DNA of 64,000 nt, taken from NCBI GenBank assembly GCA_946894095.1, contig OX335646.2:15680077-15744076 (forward strand). The letters run 5' to 3'. Made by a program: the position numbers and the translations under genes. The notes beneath the pieces are model-generated. The model saw only the letters and a list, made by a program, of their open reading frames with translations, searched no databases and was not told where the DNA came from. The DNA is from Incurvaria masculella. Lineage: Eukaryota > Arthropoda > Insecta > Lepidoptera > Incurvariidae. How positions within the stretch are numbered: position 1 is the stretch's first letter; each line of letters begins with the position of its first letter. This document shows, one piece after another, positions 11,983 through 23,829 of this stretch.

Positions 11983-12115
11983 AAAAAACCGGCCAAGTGC
12001 GAGTCGCAGACTCGCACACGAAGGGTCCCGTACCATCGTACAAGATTTAACACAGAAAACACGTTTTTTGTATGGGAATCCCCTTTATAATTTTTTATTT
12101 TTAATTTTTTTTACT
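11983..12115 (+). repeat. Palindrome-head repeat, 5' part only
   Basis: Starts AAAAAACCGGCCAAGTGCGA. The palindrome is split by two extra bases (GAGTCGCAGACTCGC), and the copy stops after the TTTTTTGTATGGGAATCCCC block. Confidence 0.8.
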
Positions 12116-12195
12116 GCTGTCATTTTTTTGAGTAACAAATAAATTATTACACTTTGTAACGTGCCTCACTCGTGATTTTGCAGACCAAAATCCAA

Positions 12196-12328
12196 AGTCT
12201 GCTAATAGATAACTCCACTATCGAGCGTTTGCGTTATTAGATAACACAAAATTTGGTACAATTTTGTGTGATTCCGGAGTTATCTCATAGCTCTAACGCC
12301 CGAAAGTGGAGTTATCTATTAGCGGACT
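12196..12328. mobile_element. 133-bp MITE with nested hairpin
   Basis: Outer arms of about 34 bp (AGTCTGCTAATAGATAACTC and its complement, one mismatch in that span) enclose an inner hairpin ACACAAAATT-TGGTAC-AATTTTGTGT. Confidence 0.7.
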
Positions 12329-12889
12329 CAGCCTTCCGGTTATTCAATGAAAACGCAATGACCTCCAGTCGTTTTAATGACTTTTAACGAGAAATTTAGA
12401 TGATGGATTTCAAGGACATCTGGTCAAGGATCGGGACCACCTGGAGTCCGGCGCACCGGCGTGGGCGGTATAGCGCCGTCTCCTCGTAGCCGTGTCCTCG
12501 CTCCCAGGCTGCTGGGCGAAACTATAGACTCCACAGCGGCCGGGTAGCGAGGGTTTACAACACATGGAACTCACCTGATTTTCAGGAGTGTCTCAGTATA
12601 GTCAAAGGCAGACTAATTATAGCAGATGGGAGGTGGCTGCCATACTGACCCTAAATGTTCTTCTCTACTTTTTAGCGAAACTACCACGCCTCGAGCTGAT
12701 CACCTAAGAAATGGCCACCCTCTTTGTTAAAGGGCAGTTCCGTGCAAACAATTTCGCACTTGAACACCGCTAGCACCGAAATAATGTGACAACTTGTTGG
12801 CTACACTATGAAAATGACGAGGAGTTTTGACTGAGTTGGAGTACCAACCTATTGCAATGTGAAAGAAGACATCCTCAGTTAACATGAAA
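12329..12889. other. No gene seen
   Basis: Mixed-composition sequence with no supported feature. Confidence 0.5.
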
Positions 12890-13080
12890 TTACGGTGTAA
12901 TAACTCCGGCCGGTGCGGGGCGGGAAGGTGGGAGGGGGCCGACGCGTTGCAGACGGACGCACGCGTGCCGCGCGCAAGCGCAACGCGCTCGGTGGCGCGC
13001 GACCACGTGCATTCTTTCGCACGCGCGCTCGCGCCGTGTTTCGATGTTTTTTGCGCGAAATGCGGCGGGCAATTTCCTAA
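12890..13080. other. CpG-rich island
   Basis: A short, very GC-rich block with many CGCG and GCGC in an AT-rich setting. Open frames on both strands here reflect composition. It could be a promoter, a first exon or an old repeat; nothing decides. Confidence 0.35.
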
Positions 13081-13459
13081 ACAAATGAGGTTAGATCGTT
13101 TGATTATGGCTGAAGCAGTAAATTACTGGCGGTGATGAAGCAATTACATACCAGCTGGTGCTATATAGTCTGAAATACATGTTTCATCCCATGTTACTAA
13201 CCCGTCACTGCAAGTTCCCCGCGGGTACCTATATGCCATCAGGTCCGCCATTTTTACATGACTTAACCACAGTCAAAAATACGAGGCATGGGTTGCTGAT
13301 TTAGTTTTTTACAAAATAATACAAACGATTGTGCCCAATCTTTATCAAAGTCAAAATCATTGATGAAATCTAGAAAATTCCTTACGTGAAAAAGCACTAC
13401 GCTGGGCGAAATGGTTTTCTCAGCCCTCGAGAAAGTGCCAAAGCCAATAACAAAGACCG

Positions 13460-13575
13460 ACTGGAAGAAATGTCCTCGAGGGAACTTTTGTTGTTATTGC
13501 ACTGTACTTTCTTTTGTAAATTGTTTTTTGTGGCTTGTTAAACAATTTTCAATAAATCAACTAATCAACTAAAAA
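13460..13575 (+). repeat. LINE 3' tail (possible)
   Basis: TTTTGTAAATTGTTTTTTGT then CAATAAATCAACTAATCAAC, an AATAAA followed by a short direct repeat, as at LINE 3' ends. Confidence 0.35.
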
Positions 13576-13785
13576 AGCAAGTATAAATAGGCTACGACCT
13601 ACGATAGGTAGGTATATCAGTTAAGAAAAACCCAGCCCCATTACTTACATTACTTACGGTAAAAAGTGAATTGAAAAATATTAAAAAAAAATCTCCAATG
13701 AAATCAATTACACAGTGAGACGCTTCACGATCTTCACGAGAGAGATCACGCTTATATGGGTTTTATCAGTTTGTGACCTAGGCAA

Positions 13786-13961
13786 CTTAGGCTGAGATAA
13801 ATAGTCGTAACCGAAACTAAGGCTAACGTAAAGTAGTACTTTGTGAAGTCAATTTGCATCACTTCGAGATTTCGTCCATACAAAATGTGTCAAAGTGACG
13901 TCACAAAGTACTACTTTTCGTTAGGCTTAGTTTCTGTTACGACTATTTATCTCAGCCTTAG
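13786..13961 (+). mobile_element. PIF/Harbinger-like MITE (GGCTGAGATAAATA), copy 1
   Basis: Foldback of about 172 bp with arms of about 75 bp, GGCTGAGATAAATAGTCGTA and complement, flanked by TTA on both sides. A 3-bp TTA duplication and GG ends fit PIF/Harbinger. The interior carries AGTACTTTGTGA and TCACAAAGTACTACTTTTCG. Confidence 0.75.
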
Positions 13962-13980
13962 TGTCGTTTGACTACCCACA

Positions 13981-14076
13981 GCTATATTCAGAGTGGGCCG
14001 ACTGGACTAAACCGGATTTTGTATGGTTAGTCCGGTGTTAATCTCGTACTAAGTTTTGACAAGTGCTCTCTGAATA
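13981..14076. repeat. Small inverted repeat
   Basis: GCTATATTCAGAG and CTCTGAATACGAC pair, with an inner GGACTAAACC/GGTTAGTCC hairpin. It is squeezed between two MITEs. Confidence 0.45.
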
Positions 14077-14089
14077 CGACTGCCAGAGT

Positions 14090-14628
14090 TTAAGGTGGGC
14101 CATCCCGCTCAACTCCCCATACAAACGGGAAAAGAAGATCACGCCCATATTTCTTGTCAGAGATTCCAAATTTTGCAAGAAATAGCTTTATTTGAACGAA
14201 CTAGATGTCTGATGACCGTTGGCATTGTAAAATTGTGTTTGGTTTCTAAGTTATAAGGTCCGAAAGTTCGAATTTTTCGCGCGTTTTATGCAATAACTTT
14301 GGAGGTGAGGTGAGTTAATAAAGTAATAACATCTTAAAAAAGGTTAGTCATCAGACATAGCTTATTTAATGAAGATTTATAATCTATTTGGTTTTTGTTA
14401 GGTTTTTGACTACAGCGGTCGTGGTTTACTTTTAGCTATAAGTCGTTTTGTAATTAGAATTTTCGTAAATCGCACACTATGCACATTATCTTTTTTGTAA
14501 ACATGTTGCATCTTCCTCATCACGGAGCCTGTCTTTTTCTTTGAAACAGAAAAGGTCCCAGAGCGCAACAGCACGGTTTTGTACCGTGCCCGCGAATGAG
14601 TTAGTCCCTCCGGGTTGGGCCACCTTAA
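14090..14628 (+). mobile_element. TTAA-flanked MITE, full copy
   Basis: TTAA at both ends, with inverted ends GGTGGGCCATCCCGCTC and the complement of GGGTTGGGCCACC. Same family as 50466-51015. TTAA targets recall piggyBac, but no transposase is present. Confidence 0.85.
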
Positions 14629-16296
14629 ATAAACGAAATGAAAGTATCTATATCTCAATGTGTTTTTCCCTCGCTCGGTATGACATTTCCACAAAGTTTT
14701 CTTTCCCGCGCGGCGAGATAGAAAGTGTGCGATCGGTTAGCGCATGGCGAGGCAAGGCATCGGATAGTGCTAATGCGCGATTGTGTGGGCGTGTGGGAAA
14801 TCTATATCCGCCTTCGTTCCCACGGTCCCTGCGATTATCGCCTTCCGGTGTGCGGAGAAACAATACGAATACTCCTTTATTACTTTTATCGCTTGCGACT
14901 CGTTTACTTTCCTCCCCGCTCCGACGAGTCATCTTGCCATACAAACTTAGCAAAATAATAACTGGCGTAGACATTATTGTACATGAAAAGTAACGTGTCT
15001 TCAACGTGTGCAGATTTTTTTATCCATTCACAAAACGTGTTACTAATGCAATGCTAAATAATGAATGAATCCTCTACAACAATCAAGTAACGACCGCATA
15101 TACATTTTTTTTCGCTAGTGTCTGTGTGTAATTTGTTTATTTTTTCGTTATGGTTCTGTATGAATACTGATTATTAGCTAGTCACCCAAAGTTTTTTTTT
15201 AAAATAGGAACTTTCGACACACATATTTCTTTTAAACGTATTATTTATGCTAAATAAATGTTAATTTGTCCATGATCGTTCAGACAAATCCGTCATTGAT
15301 AATAATGATATGTTAAATAGTTCCGGATGAAATTGTTATGTTATTATTTTGTTGTCGATTGTAGGTCCTACAGCTGAAGACAATTTTCCGCGGTAGGCAG
15401 CTTTTACGAAGCCAAGAATTTTACTCATTACTCACTGAATCAGTAAATGACTTTCGACCTATTCTGGTGCATGGGTTACATGGATGTGTAATTATTCTTT
15501 AGCGCTGAATTCGGACACATAGAAATTTTTCATTTCGTGTGGCGATGCGATAGAAAAACACATTTTTTGTAACATTTTTGTAGTCAGTAAATGTGACAAG
15601 ACTTAGGCGTGAGGTAAGTACCAAGTGAGAAAAAACGAGAAAAATAATAGGGTTTGGTTTTAAGGTGAGCGGTGAACATTTATTCGGTTTCGAGCATGTT
15701 TTAAGCTATGCAAAGACATACTCTCTAGGTCTACCTCAGAGAGCCACTACTGTAGATAGCTACACGTATATTTCCCGTATCATGAAAGTTTTAGGCTAAA
15801 TAAATAATACAATACAAAGTTGTCAAGTTTTTCCAATTCTATAAAGATAGAGGGTTAAATGGCACATTGATACCCAAATATGATTACTTTATAACCAAGC
15901 ACCACTGAGACGCTCTATCATTCATTCTGCTGGTAGCTGTCCAGCAATTTCTGCAAGAATGCGGAATACATTTCGACAAGTTAACTCCCCCAAATGCCAG
16001 GTTGCTTACGAAACCACCGGCCGCTTATCTTCTACTCCAGGCACCAGTTGATATGGTTTTGAAGCGAGTGCTGCGTTGGTCTCTATCCCGCGCCTCGTGC
16101 TTGAAGGAGAAAGTGCTATTAGTGGGGTCTTCTAGTTGAATGCTCGGAGTAGGTAACCTTAAGGGTAATCGCTTCTACATCACGGCTCGTGGCTCGCTCG
16201 CTGCCCTTTCGACCAAACTCTGATTTCCTGCATCTGCAATACAGTATAATTTTTACTTCGAACAATATAAATCGGTGTTGACTGGTATTTGTATGT
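14629..16296. other. No gene seen; GC-richer patch at 14690-14930
   Basis: Open frames of 77-150 codons overlap on three frames at 14541-15004, partly inside the MITE, with no family motif. The rest is AT-rich. Confidence 0.45.
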
Positions 16297-16512
16297 AACC
16301 GGTAATGGATGCTTAAATACCACACCCACCATCATATGTAATCTTAACACATCGCATTCCCGATGGAATTCATTGCCATGCCAGGACCGTTCCTTTATGA
16401 GCACGGCTACATTGAATTGGAGTGATACAGACAATTGTTTAATTGCCACTTCGACCATCTTTTCATTTAATGCGATGGTACCAGCCAGAGCGGCCTTTAA
16501 CGCTTCCATCTA
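16297..16512 (-). repeat. 5S-like SINE copy, 5'-truncated
   Basis: Matches the SINE body: GGATGCTTAAATACCACACC, CATTGCCATGCCAGGACC, ACGGCTACATTGAATTGGA and AATGCGATGGTACCA. The 5S-like head is missing. Confidence 0.7.
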
Positions 16513-16518
16513 GTAGAG

Positions 16519-16912
16519 CAGTATTTCTAAAATGGGCGATAACGCCCTCTTGGGGGCGCTAGAGGCCTACAGGGGGGCGGTGAGGAGAGCGATGGCTGAT
16601 TTGTGCTTTAATAATTTTTCAAAGTACTTTAAACTAAAATGAAAAGTTACCTTCTACACTACAACGTTTATTTCGTTCTTATTCCTGCCCAGTTTGATTG
16701 TATAACATATCGTGGCTTACGTGGGTAGTCCGTGAACAATCACGTATTTTCAAGGATTTTGTTAAACAACGCGATTTGTTCAATCCTGTATTAATTTTAA
16801 TATACCCTTGTCTCGTTGTTCCCCTGTTCACATATTGTTACTAGGTCCTATTGAATAAACACATAATTATGTCTGTATTAAATAAACATAAAGAAGCACT
16901 GAGTGTGTGTCA
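16519..16912. mobile_element. hAT-like non-autonomous element (possible)
   Basis: Left end CAGTATTTCTAAAATGGGCG followed by ATAACGCCCTCTTGGGGGCG, a head I associate with hAT elements. At the right AAGAAGCACTG could be the other inverted end. No convincing 8-bp duplication. Confidence 0.35.
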
Positions 16913-17349
16913 ATCATACTTTTATTTAAAATTGGTATTTATGTACCTACCTAAGATTTCATTCAATGCCCGAATTCCAATATTCGATTAGCCAGATATT
17001 TCAATTTGTGGAGACTCAAGAGATAAACTTTATCCACGGACAGAAGTGCTTGAAGTCACCGAACAAAAACCGATCGCAAATAGATCCGATCAGTAATTCT
17101 GAACTTTAAAAACCAATTAAACTTCTAATTTGTTTCTAAATGATCCTAAACTCCTATTCAGTTCATTCTGACTTGATCTTCCTGGAATTTATTAGTTAAT
17201 GTCTTCGAAATATACGGCTAAAGTTGTTTTTATATTAAGCTTGACATATCGCACCGCCACGCTGCCCATGGATTCACGGGAGCCTTTTCGCGCTCCTTTT
17301 GAAGTATCCTATATTGCAACCTTCGAAAAATATGCGTAAGGACACTTGT
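16913..17349. other. No gene seen
   Basis: AT-rich sequence with no supported feature. Confidence 0.5.
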
Positions 17350-17455
17350 GCGTGAAATTTCTTTGCAGGTTCTTCTTAGCGGATCAATCGAATTGTGACA
17401 TGACTTAGTTTAGTATAACTTCCAGAAGTTGAATAAATAAATGAAATGTTCTATT
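17350..17455 (+). repeat. LINE 3' tail
   Basis: TTTCTTTGCAGGTTCTTCTT, GATCAATCGAATTGTGAC and GAATAAATAAATGAAATG in the same order as at 41226-41455. Confidence 0.55.
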
Positions 17456-17489
17456 AATCCGCGCGAAATGGAACAAGCCATACAATCTG

Positions 17490-17600
17490 GCTGGCTCGGC
17501 AGGAACGACTGACATAATATTTAAATCTGAAGTGTGGGTTCGATACCCAGAAAGTCATGGCTGCTCTTAGACAGAACATTTCACAATGCATAAAATGCCG
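17490..17600 (+). repeat. tRNA-like SINE head (possible)
   Basis: GTGGGTTCGATACCCAG at 17534-17550 is a good B box in a T-arm-like hairpin. CTGGCTCGGCAGGAACG upstream is a weak A box. No full tRNA fold is evident. Confidence 0.35.
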
Positions 17601-18614
17601 GGGTTTTCGGTCACATAATTAGATTATCTCTATACGAGTTCAAATTTCCGTAATACCTTTCCAAGTGTTGCTGTTATTCTATTTAAATTTGCCCGCTTAT
17701 TAATTAATATTTTTTCGTTTTCTATATTATCAACACATTGCTTAAATACATTATACTCGTTATTTCACAGGATCGTATTGGTATAAAGCAAACGAGCTGA
17801 TTAAAGTTACGTAAGTGGCAATATCCTCCTCTGGAGACGTCCAATTCATTCAGCATATCCTCTCTAGGTAGGTACGGTCGTTTTAATTTGGCATGTCGAT
17901 CGAGGCCACATAAATCGGAATGATTGAGGCATTCATGTCTATTGTCACCGTTCGCGTTGGTAATGATCTGCAATACGCAGTTACCGCGGCGTCGGAGAAT
18001 GTGACAAAGCCGGTGCATCGTCTGAGTTGAACTTCACGCAGTTGGTTTGTTTATTTTCGTCTCCGCTATTAATACGAGCGGTCGCGAGCACCTTGCGGCC
18101 GCCCGCACGCCATCGCCTGCGTACCACTTCTGCATAGTTCTCCTCTGCGGCGGGTCTACTTGTCGTTTTAATGATTTTTGAGGCTCTGGGGCCTGAGGGT
18201 TACCATGGTTAATAACTTTCCAGGTGAATAGCAGGTAAACAGGCAAAATAGTGATTAAATCTCTCGTTTAGTCGCATTTCGTTCCATGCCAACTGGTAAA
18301 TTTCCGTTTTCTTGGCCGATTTTTTAACAGTTAGCATGATACTTAATGCAACTTAACGTCAGATTTAATCACTCACCTTCCTGTTCACTCAGTGACATAA
18401 TTTACTAATTGTATACCAATTGTTCGGTAAACTCACTCCGCAAACTTTCCTCAGTAAATCGTTTCTACAGCATTTATTCTACATTCGTGTCTCTTCTGCC
18501 ATACTCAAATCTCGCTTCCATACATAATGCATGGTATACATAACTTTATTTTCACCAACCGGTATACTGGATATACTCCTCAATTGGTTAAAATAACTGT
18601 TTTATATTAACTAC
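17601..18614. other. No gene seen
   Basis: A 98-codon minus-strand frame at 17722-18018 shows no family motif. GC-richer at 18070-18130. Confidence 0.45.
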
Positions 18615-19445
18615 TAGCAGCCCGTCCCGGCTTTGCACGGGCATAATATCATTTAAAAAAATATTATTTTGACACAATGATACACAAATAAACCCTTTTT
18701 ACGAAGAGTTCCTTCACTGAAATATTTGAAATAAAAAAAAACTTAGATATTATTTTTACATGATTATTAGATATTAGAGAAATAATAAATTCAAGGTGCT
18801 ATAGGGAGAACCGCGGCCTCCACGCACTATTTATAGGCACGTTTCCGCCGCCCCGGCCGGCCGGTACCGCCGCAAACGCTACGTCCCGCAATTTTTAAAC
18901 CTGTAATATCTTCGAAAATATTCATTTAAATCATATGCTGTAAAGGGCCATATAGATCTATATTAAATCAACAATATATTTAAGGTATTTAATTGGATAG
19001 GGATTAATGCTGTATTGGTTAAAATCGCTTCGAAAATTAGCCATTATTTGTCGTAAAAAGTAAATGACAAAAAAATGTTATTGTGGGATATCCATAAGAT
19101 ATAGACATATAACATCGCGGAGTTTTCTGTAGACCTTTTCAATGTATAAAATACTTAGTACATTATATTGATAAATCTCGTAGGGTTCAGCCTGCGTTTG
19201 CAATGTAAGCGGAAAAAAATTTTTTTACGACATCACATTGGAAACCTCAAAAATAACAGTATTTTTCCGCTATTTAATGGATGTTATTGTACAAATAAAC
19301 CTTCCCCTTCAATCACTCTATCTATTAAAAAAACCGCATCAAAATCCGTTGCGTAGTTTTAAAGTTTTAAGCATACATAGGGATATAGGGATATAGGGAC
19401 ACAGGGATATAGGGACAGAGAAAGCGACTTTGTTTTATACTATGT
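18615..19445 (+). repeat. Dispersed repeat starting CTAGCAGCCCGTCCCGGCTT
   Basis: An 830-bp unit with the head ACTAGCAGCCCGTCCCGGCT and an end with GGGATATA tandem units (19378-19413) before ACAGAGAAAGCGACTTTGTT and TTATACTATGTAGTGATG. I recall similar head-tail pairs from insect genomes but cannot assign a class. No protein was recognised. Confidence 0.5.
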
Positions 19446-20152
19446 AGTGATGTTGGCTCATTTATAGATACTTAACGTATTACATTAAATCGTTAATAGA
19501 AATACATTACCATAAATGACTGAAATTTAACTGTGCTATAACAGAGAACAATTGAATTTTTTTAAGTGTACGTCTTTTAATAACATACATGCCTACATGC
19601 ACAAGAAAGTCCTTAAAAAATACGTTCATCTGAGTCATGCGAAATCGACGTTGAAAAGAATGATAAAATCGGAAATAAACAAATCTTATTTCATTTAATT
19701 CGATTTAGCGCTAATTGGACCTCTTACGTGTATCCGTCAGGGTATTCTTTTTTCTATGCTTACTTGTATACATACACCAAATAATATACAATAAATACTG
19801 ACATGCACCATGTTTATGTACGCGTAGGACGCATCTGTACAAAATCGTGAAAGGTCGTCGTCGCGTCGGCGCCGCGGCAGCGGCGGCCGTCGTACTTCTA
19901 GGACTAGGACAGTGTACCGCTAGTGTGATACAGGTACACTCGTTCACTATGTAAAGCATTTATTTGTTAGAAAAATATAGTCAGAGAAAAAAAACCAAAT
20001 ACAGGTCGCTTTCGTTATTTCATACCCGAACGCAGAAATACTCTTTGCATAGACGCTAGCTAGCTAATGCTTGGTCCTCTATTACATGTAGTACTTAGTT
20101 TTTATTATTTTTAAAATGACATATCTAACGGTGCTTCCGACTTTATTTAGTA
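19446..20152. other. No gene seen; short GCC-rich patch at 19855-19905
   Basis: No supported feature. The GCC-rich patch accounts for an Ala-rich 82-codon frame on the minus strand that I do not call. Confidence 0.5.
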
Positions 20153-20545
20153 CTAGCTGCGGTACCCGGCTCCGCTCGGGTTAGTGTAGGCTAAATTATT
20201 TCATGGACCAAAAGTAGCCCACATGGCTGGCCCAAAATAGGGTCAAACTGGTCCAGAACAATGTATCCATCTTCCAAATTTAATCAAGATCGTTTGAGCC
20301 GAAATAGCATGATTTAATGAGAAACATTCAATATTTCCCATTTAGAGCTTCGTTGACATTTGGTGGCTATTTAAAAAAAAAGCATTTGCCGCCAGAATCT
20401 TTCTGCACTTGCACTGTTACATTGCTTACCTAGCAAGTAAGTAACGTGTAACGTAGGTAAGTTTTGCGTCGACATAAAGTCTACAAACGAAGTTTAAGAC
20501 AACAAAGCAACTTAATCCTTTACAGATTTATTATTAGTATAGATG
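20153..20545 (+). repeat. Dispersed repeat, CTAGCTGCGGTACCCGGCTC head
   Basis: Head TACTAGCTGCGGTACCCGGC, interior AATCAAGATCGTTTGAGCC, tail TTATTATTAGTATAGATGAA. It has the same general build as 18615-19445 but a different body. Confidence 0.5.
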
Positions 20546-20625
20546 AATGAAGTTATGTGACCGAACGGGATTCGTGGTTCAACATGACTATTCCTGGAAT
20601 TCCGTAATCATGACACAGGAATACT

Positions 20626-20776
20626 GAGTCTAGAATACCGCTTTTATAGCGGTTTTCAACGCAATTTTTTTTTGACGAAAAAATTCCGGAGTATGCTCCG
20701 GTATTTCAATGTAATCAAGGTATTTTCGTCAAAAAAAGCGCTTTGAAAACCGCTATAAAAGCGATTTTGTAGACTC
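20626..20776. repeat. Inner foldback 1
   Basis: GAGTCTA...GACTC ends with GCTTTTATAGCGGTTTTC and its complement, poly-T/poly-A arms with GACGAAAA/TTTTCGTC and a short CCGGAGTATGCTCCGG loop hairpin. A decayed relative may follow at 21040-21180 (AAAACCGCTTTTACATAA ... CTGCTATAAAAAGCG). Confidence 0.75.
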
Positions 20777-20778
20777 AT

Positions 20779-20934
20779 GCTGAGATTCATAAAGCTTGCG
20801 TGTACTTGGCTAAGCCTAAGTATGCCTTCCGACTATCATTTTTGACATAAAATGTATGGAACTAATGTCAAATTTGACAGTCGCAAGCTATTCTTTGGCT
20901 AAGCCAAGGGCGAGTAAGCTCTATGAATCTCAGC
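20779..20934. mobile_element. Inner foldback 2, GCTGAGATTCATA MITE
   Basis: 156 bp with ends GCTGAGATTCATAAAGCTTG and the complement of AGTAAGCTCTATGAATCTCA, plus TGGCTAAGCC/GGCTTAGCCA-like inner arms. Its first eight bases match those of the GGCTGAGATAAATA family. Confidence 0.75.
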
Positions 20935-21185
20935 GTCAGGATTCCTGATTCCCGATTACGGAATTCCAGGAATAGGCCTACAGCACTGTTGGCATTCTAG
21001 AATTGGGATTCTTGGAAATCAAGAATATTTCAATCCAGAAAACCGCTTTTACATAATATCAGTTGTTAAAAAGAATTTCTCGGAGAAAATATTTCGGACC
21101 ACGGTATTTCGATAATTTATGGTTTTTAGTCGAGAAAATCGGTTTGACGACTGCTATAAAAAGCGTTTTTTTTTTTCGAATTAAA

Positions 21186-22144
21186 AATCCTGATTATAAA
21201 AAAAGCCTACTGAAGTTAATCAAACGCGAACTTACGGTTGGTGCTCTACCGTAATAATTAAAATTAACTTAAAATCTCAACAGTTCACCAATATTTAATA
21301 AGTTAAGAATTGCATGTATAGTAGAATACACCGCAGATAAAGTCGATACATCATTTATGATAAGTAAATATTAGTATTCCGCATCGAGAACAGTTCCAGA
21401 TGAAGTGATGTTATTAGAAATTATGATCCTTTATCGCACGCTCGCTGGAATTTAATAATTATTGCGATCACGAGATGCCCGCAAAGAGCGCCGCCTCACG
21501 ACAACGACCTCACAGACGCGCCACAATTACTTATGTACTTACCGGCGACATATAAAGAGGAAGGGATAGATTGCTAACTTCATACCAGTGTTGAATAATA
21601 AAAGTCCACAGGTGGGGTTGCAATTCACATTTCAGAATACATGAAATATAAACCAATGAATATCAATGATATTTTTTATTTCCGATGTAATTTAATACTT
21701 AATTTATAGTTCAAATGTCTTGGCAAAATTTGGAATCAAGCTTTGTTTAATGACGGTGTAACTAGTTCTGGTACTGACGAGAGATGGGACAAGTTAGAAA
21801 TGTACCATCGAAAATCAGTGCTCGGCGAGTTTTGTGTTTTGTATGACGTAAGCTATCTATACCGTCCTCTTTAATCTAGGCCGGCGACGAGCGACTTGCT
21901 ATTATCATCCATAGAGAAATTGCATGATCCAAGAACGTCTTGGCATAACAAACAATGTTGAAATTGATCGTCACACAATTCATTTTTTTTTTACTATCAA
22001 TACGAATACGCTGGTTGGCATAGATTTCACCCAAGGATTGGAGCGGATTCCATAACCAAATTTACCACTTAGGTATGTTGCCTTCATCTGTAAAAAGATT
22101 GCATCCTTCTGATATCCCGGGATTAAAGTATAACTGTTTGTGCG
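21186..22144. other. No gene seen
   Basis: AT-rich, no supported feature. Confidence 0.5.
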
Positions 22145-22145
22145 A

Positions 22146-22470
22146 CTTGAAGTGACCCTAGAACAAGTTTTCGAATGGGGTCGCTAGAATCTCGTCTCGC
22201 AAGCAAGATACGGACTCCGTTCAGTGTACCCTGGAAGGTTACAACTCTGCTTGTTCAAGACCACATAAAGACTATGGGATGCATGACCTGAACTTCGGAA
22301 GCCAAATCGAGGCAAGCTCACCTCAAAAAAACTGGGAGTCCTAAACAGGGCGCGTCATTATTTGAATCCGGGACACTGAAGAGAAAAGAAAGGGTAAGTG
22401 GCATGCGCACGGCAAAATGTGCATAATCGTATGGGAAGCAGGCCACACATACCAAATATCGCCACAGCGC
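22146..22470 (+). pseudogene. Jockey-type LINE reverse transcriptase relic
   Basis: Two in-register pieces of the region after the RT catalytic box are readable on the plus strand: LEVTLEQVFEWGR-stop-NLV at 22146-22196 and KLTSKKLGVLNRARHYLNPG at 22314-22373. Both correspond to conserved blocks of insect Jockey-like elements (usually LDKVSDWGRLNLV and KLASKKLGVLNRARRYF). Stops and frame changes lie between and after them. Minus-strand open frames here are shadows. Confidence 0.7.
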
Positions 22471-22731
22471 GTAAATATGTTCCAGAAATGCGTTCCCCAA
22501 ATCAGTAGTTCACAACCACAGAAACCATACCATACGCCTGCGATAATGTTTGCGTATGGCATGTACGTTAAGTTGATTGGGTAGTTTTAGAAAACTGGAA
22601 ACGGCGGATCTCATACTAGGCGCGCTAGTTGGCATGCTTCCTTATCCTTTTTGATCTGAGCTGCTAACAAAAAACTGCTACTCTAAAAAGCGTAAAGCAT
22701 TGTTCGCATATGTGGAAATAGTAAGATATCC

Positions 22732-23278
22732 TTAAGGTGGCCCAACCCGGCGGGACTAACTCATTTGCGGGCACGTTACAAAACCGTGCTGTCGCGCTCT
22801 GGGACCTTCTATGTTTCAAAGAATAAGACAGACTCCGTGATGAGGAAGATGCTAAATGTCCACAAAAAAGACAATGTGCATAGTGTATGAATTGGTAAGA
22901 TTTACGAAAATTTTAATTACAAAACGACTTATAGCTAAAAGTAAACCACGACCGCTGTAGTTCAAAATCTAACAAACACCAAATAGATTATAAATCTTAA
23001 TGAAATAAGCTATGTTTGATGACTAATCTTTTTAGGATGTTCTTACATTATCATAGCGTAATCTGCCTCCAAAGTTATTGTATAAAACGCGCGTAAAAAT
23101 CAAATTTTCGAACCTTATAACTTAAAACCAAACACAATTTTACAATGCCAATGGTCATCAGACATCTATTTCGATCAAATAAAGCTATTTTGAGCAAACT
23201 TTTGGATCTCTGACAAGAAATATGGGCGTGATCTTCTTTCCCCTTTTGTATAGGGCGATGAGCGGGATGGGCCACTAG
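22732..23278 (-). mobile_element. TTAA-flanked MITE, full copy (reversed)
   Basis: Starts at TTAA 22732-22735 with GGTGGCCCAACCCGGCG. The other end, GGGATGGGCCACTAGA, has lost its TTAA. Interior as in 50466-51015. The foldback at 23283 starts within a few bases of this end. Confidence 0.8.
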
Positions 23279-23282
23279 ACTA

Positions 23283-23829
23283 GGAGGTCGCGACAAAAAT
23301 GGTAACGATAACGTAAATGGCTGAAACTGTTTTCACGGGATAAAGATCAACCCTCTGAAGCTTAATGTGTTAGTCTGCCTGTTCCACGTGGTTGCGTTAC
23401 GTAGATAAGGCGCCTGAAAAAGTAGTTATGGTGACAAAAAAAATATATGATAAGATAAATGGATGCAAATGACGAAGCATGAAAGTATCAGTATATACTT
23501 GGTTAGCAATACAAAAACTGAACATATTTTTGGTTGCATTTCGTAGTTATAGTCGATTTAGGTTACAGATATAACTTTAGGTATATTTAAGTATTAAATA
23601 AAAAACCGACTGGTTATTGTTGCATAATTAATAGGTATCAATGTTTCTAAAAAATCTGTATATTCATCAGCAGGTATATACCAACATCTATTTTATATAG
23701 CCAATCTAGATAACGCAACCACTTGGCACAGGCAGACCGACATATTTAGCAACAGAGGGTTGGTCTCTAACATGTGAACCCAGATTCAGCCATTTACCTT
23801 ATCGTGACCAAAAATGTCGTGACCTCCCG
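23283..23829. mobile_element. 547-bp foldback element with about 120-bp arms
   Basis: Bases 23283-23403 and 23708-23829 are imperfect reverse complements. Shared blocks in order are GGAGGTC, ACGATAA, GTAAATGGCTGAA, CCAACCCTCTG-like, GTCTGCCTGT and GTGGTTGCGTTA. The centre (23404-23707) is AT-rich and non-coding. Confidence 0.75.

Larger units (their letters stand above)
20588..20975. mobile_element. Nested foldback cluster
   Basis: The outer 22-bp arms 20588-20609 and 20954-20975 are perfect complements (CTATTCCTGGAATTCCGTAA...). Inside lie two further foldbacks, 20626-20776 and 20779-20934. Confidence 0.8.

Noticed and set aside
14541..14993. 150-codon plus frame and overlapping 118-codon minus frame
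   Set aside because: The plus frame begins inside a TTAA MITE, and both frames owe their length to a GC-rich patch. No domain signal.
17534..17550. tRNA gene
   Set aside because: A good B box but no acceptor stem or anticodon arm that pairs. Treated as a SINE head.
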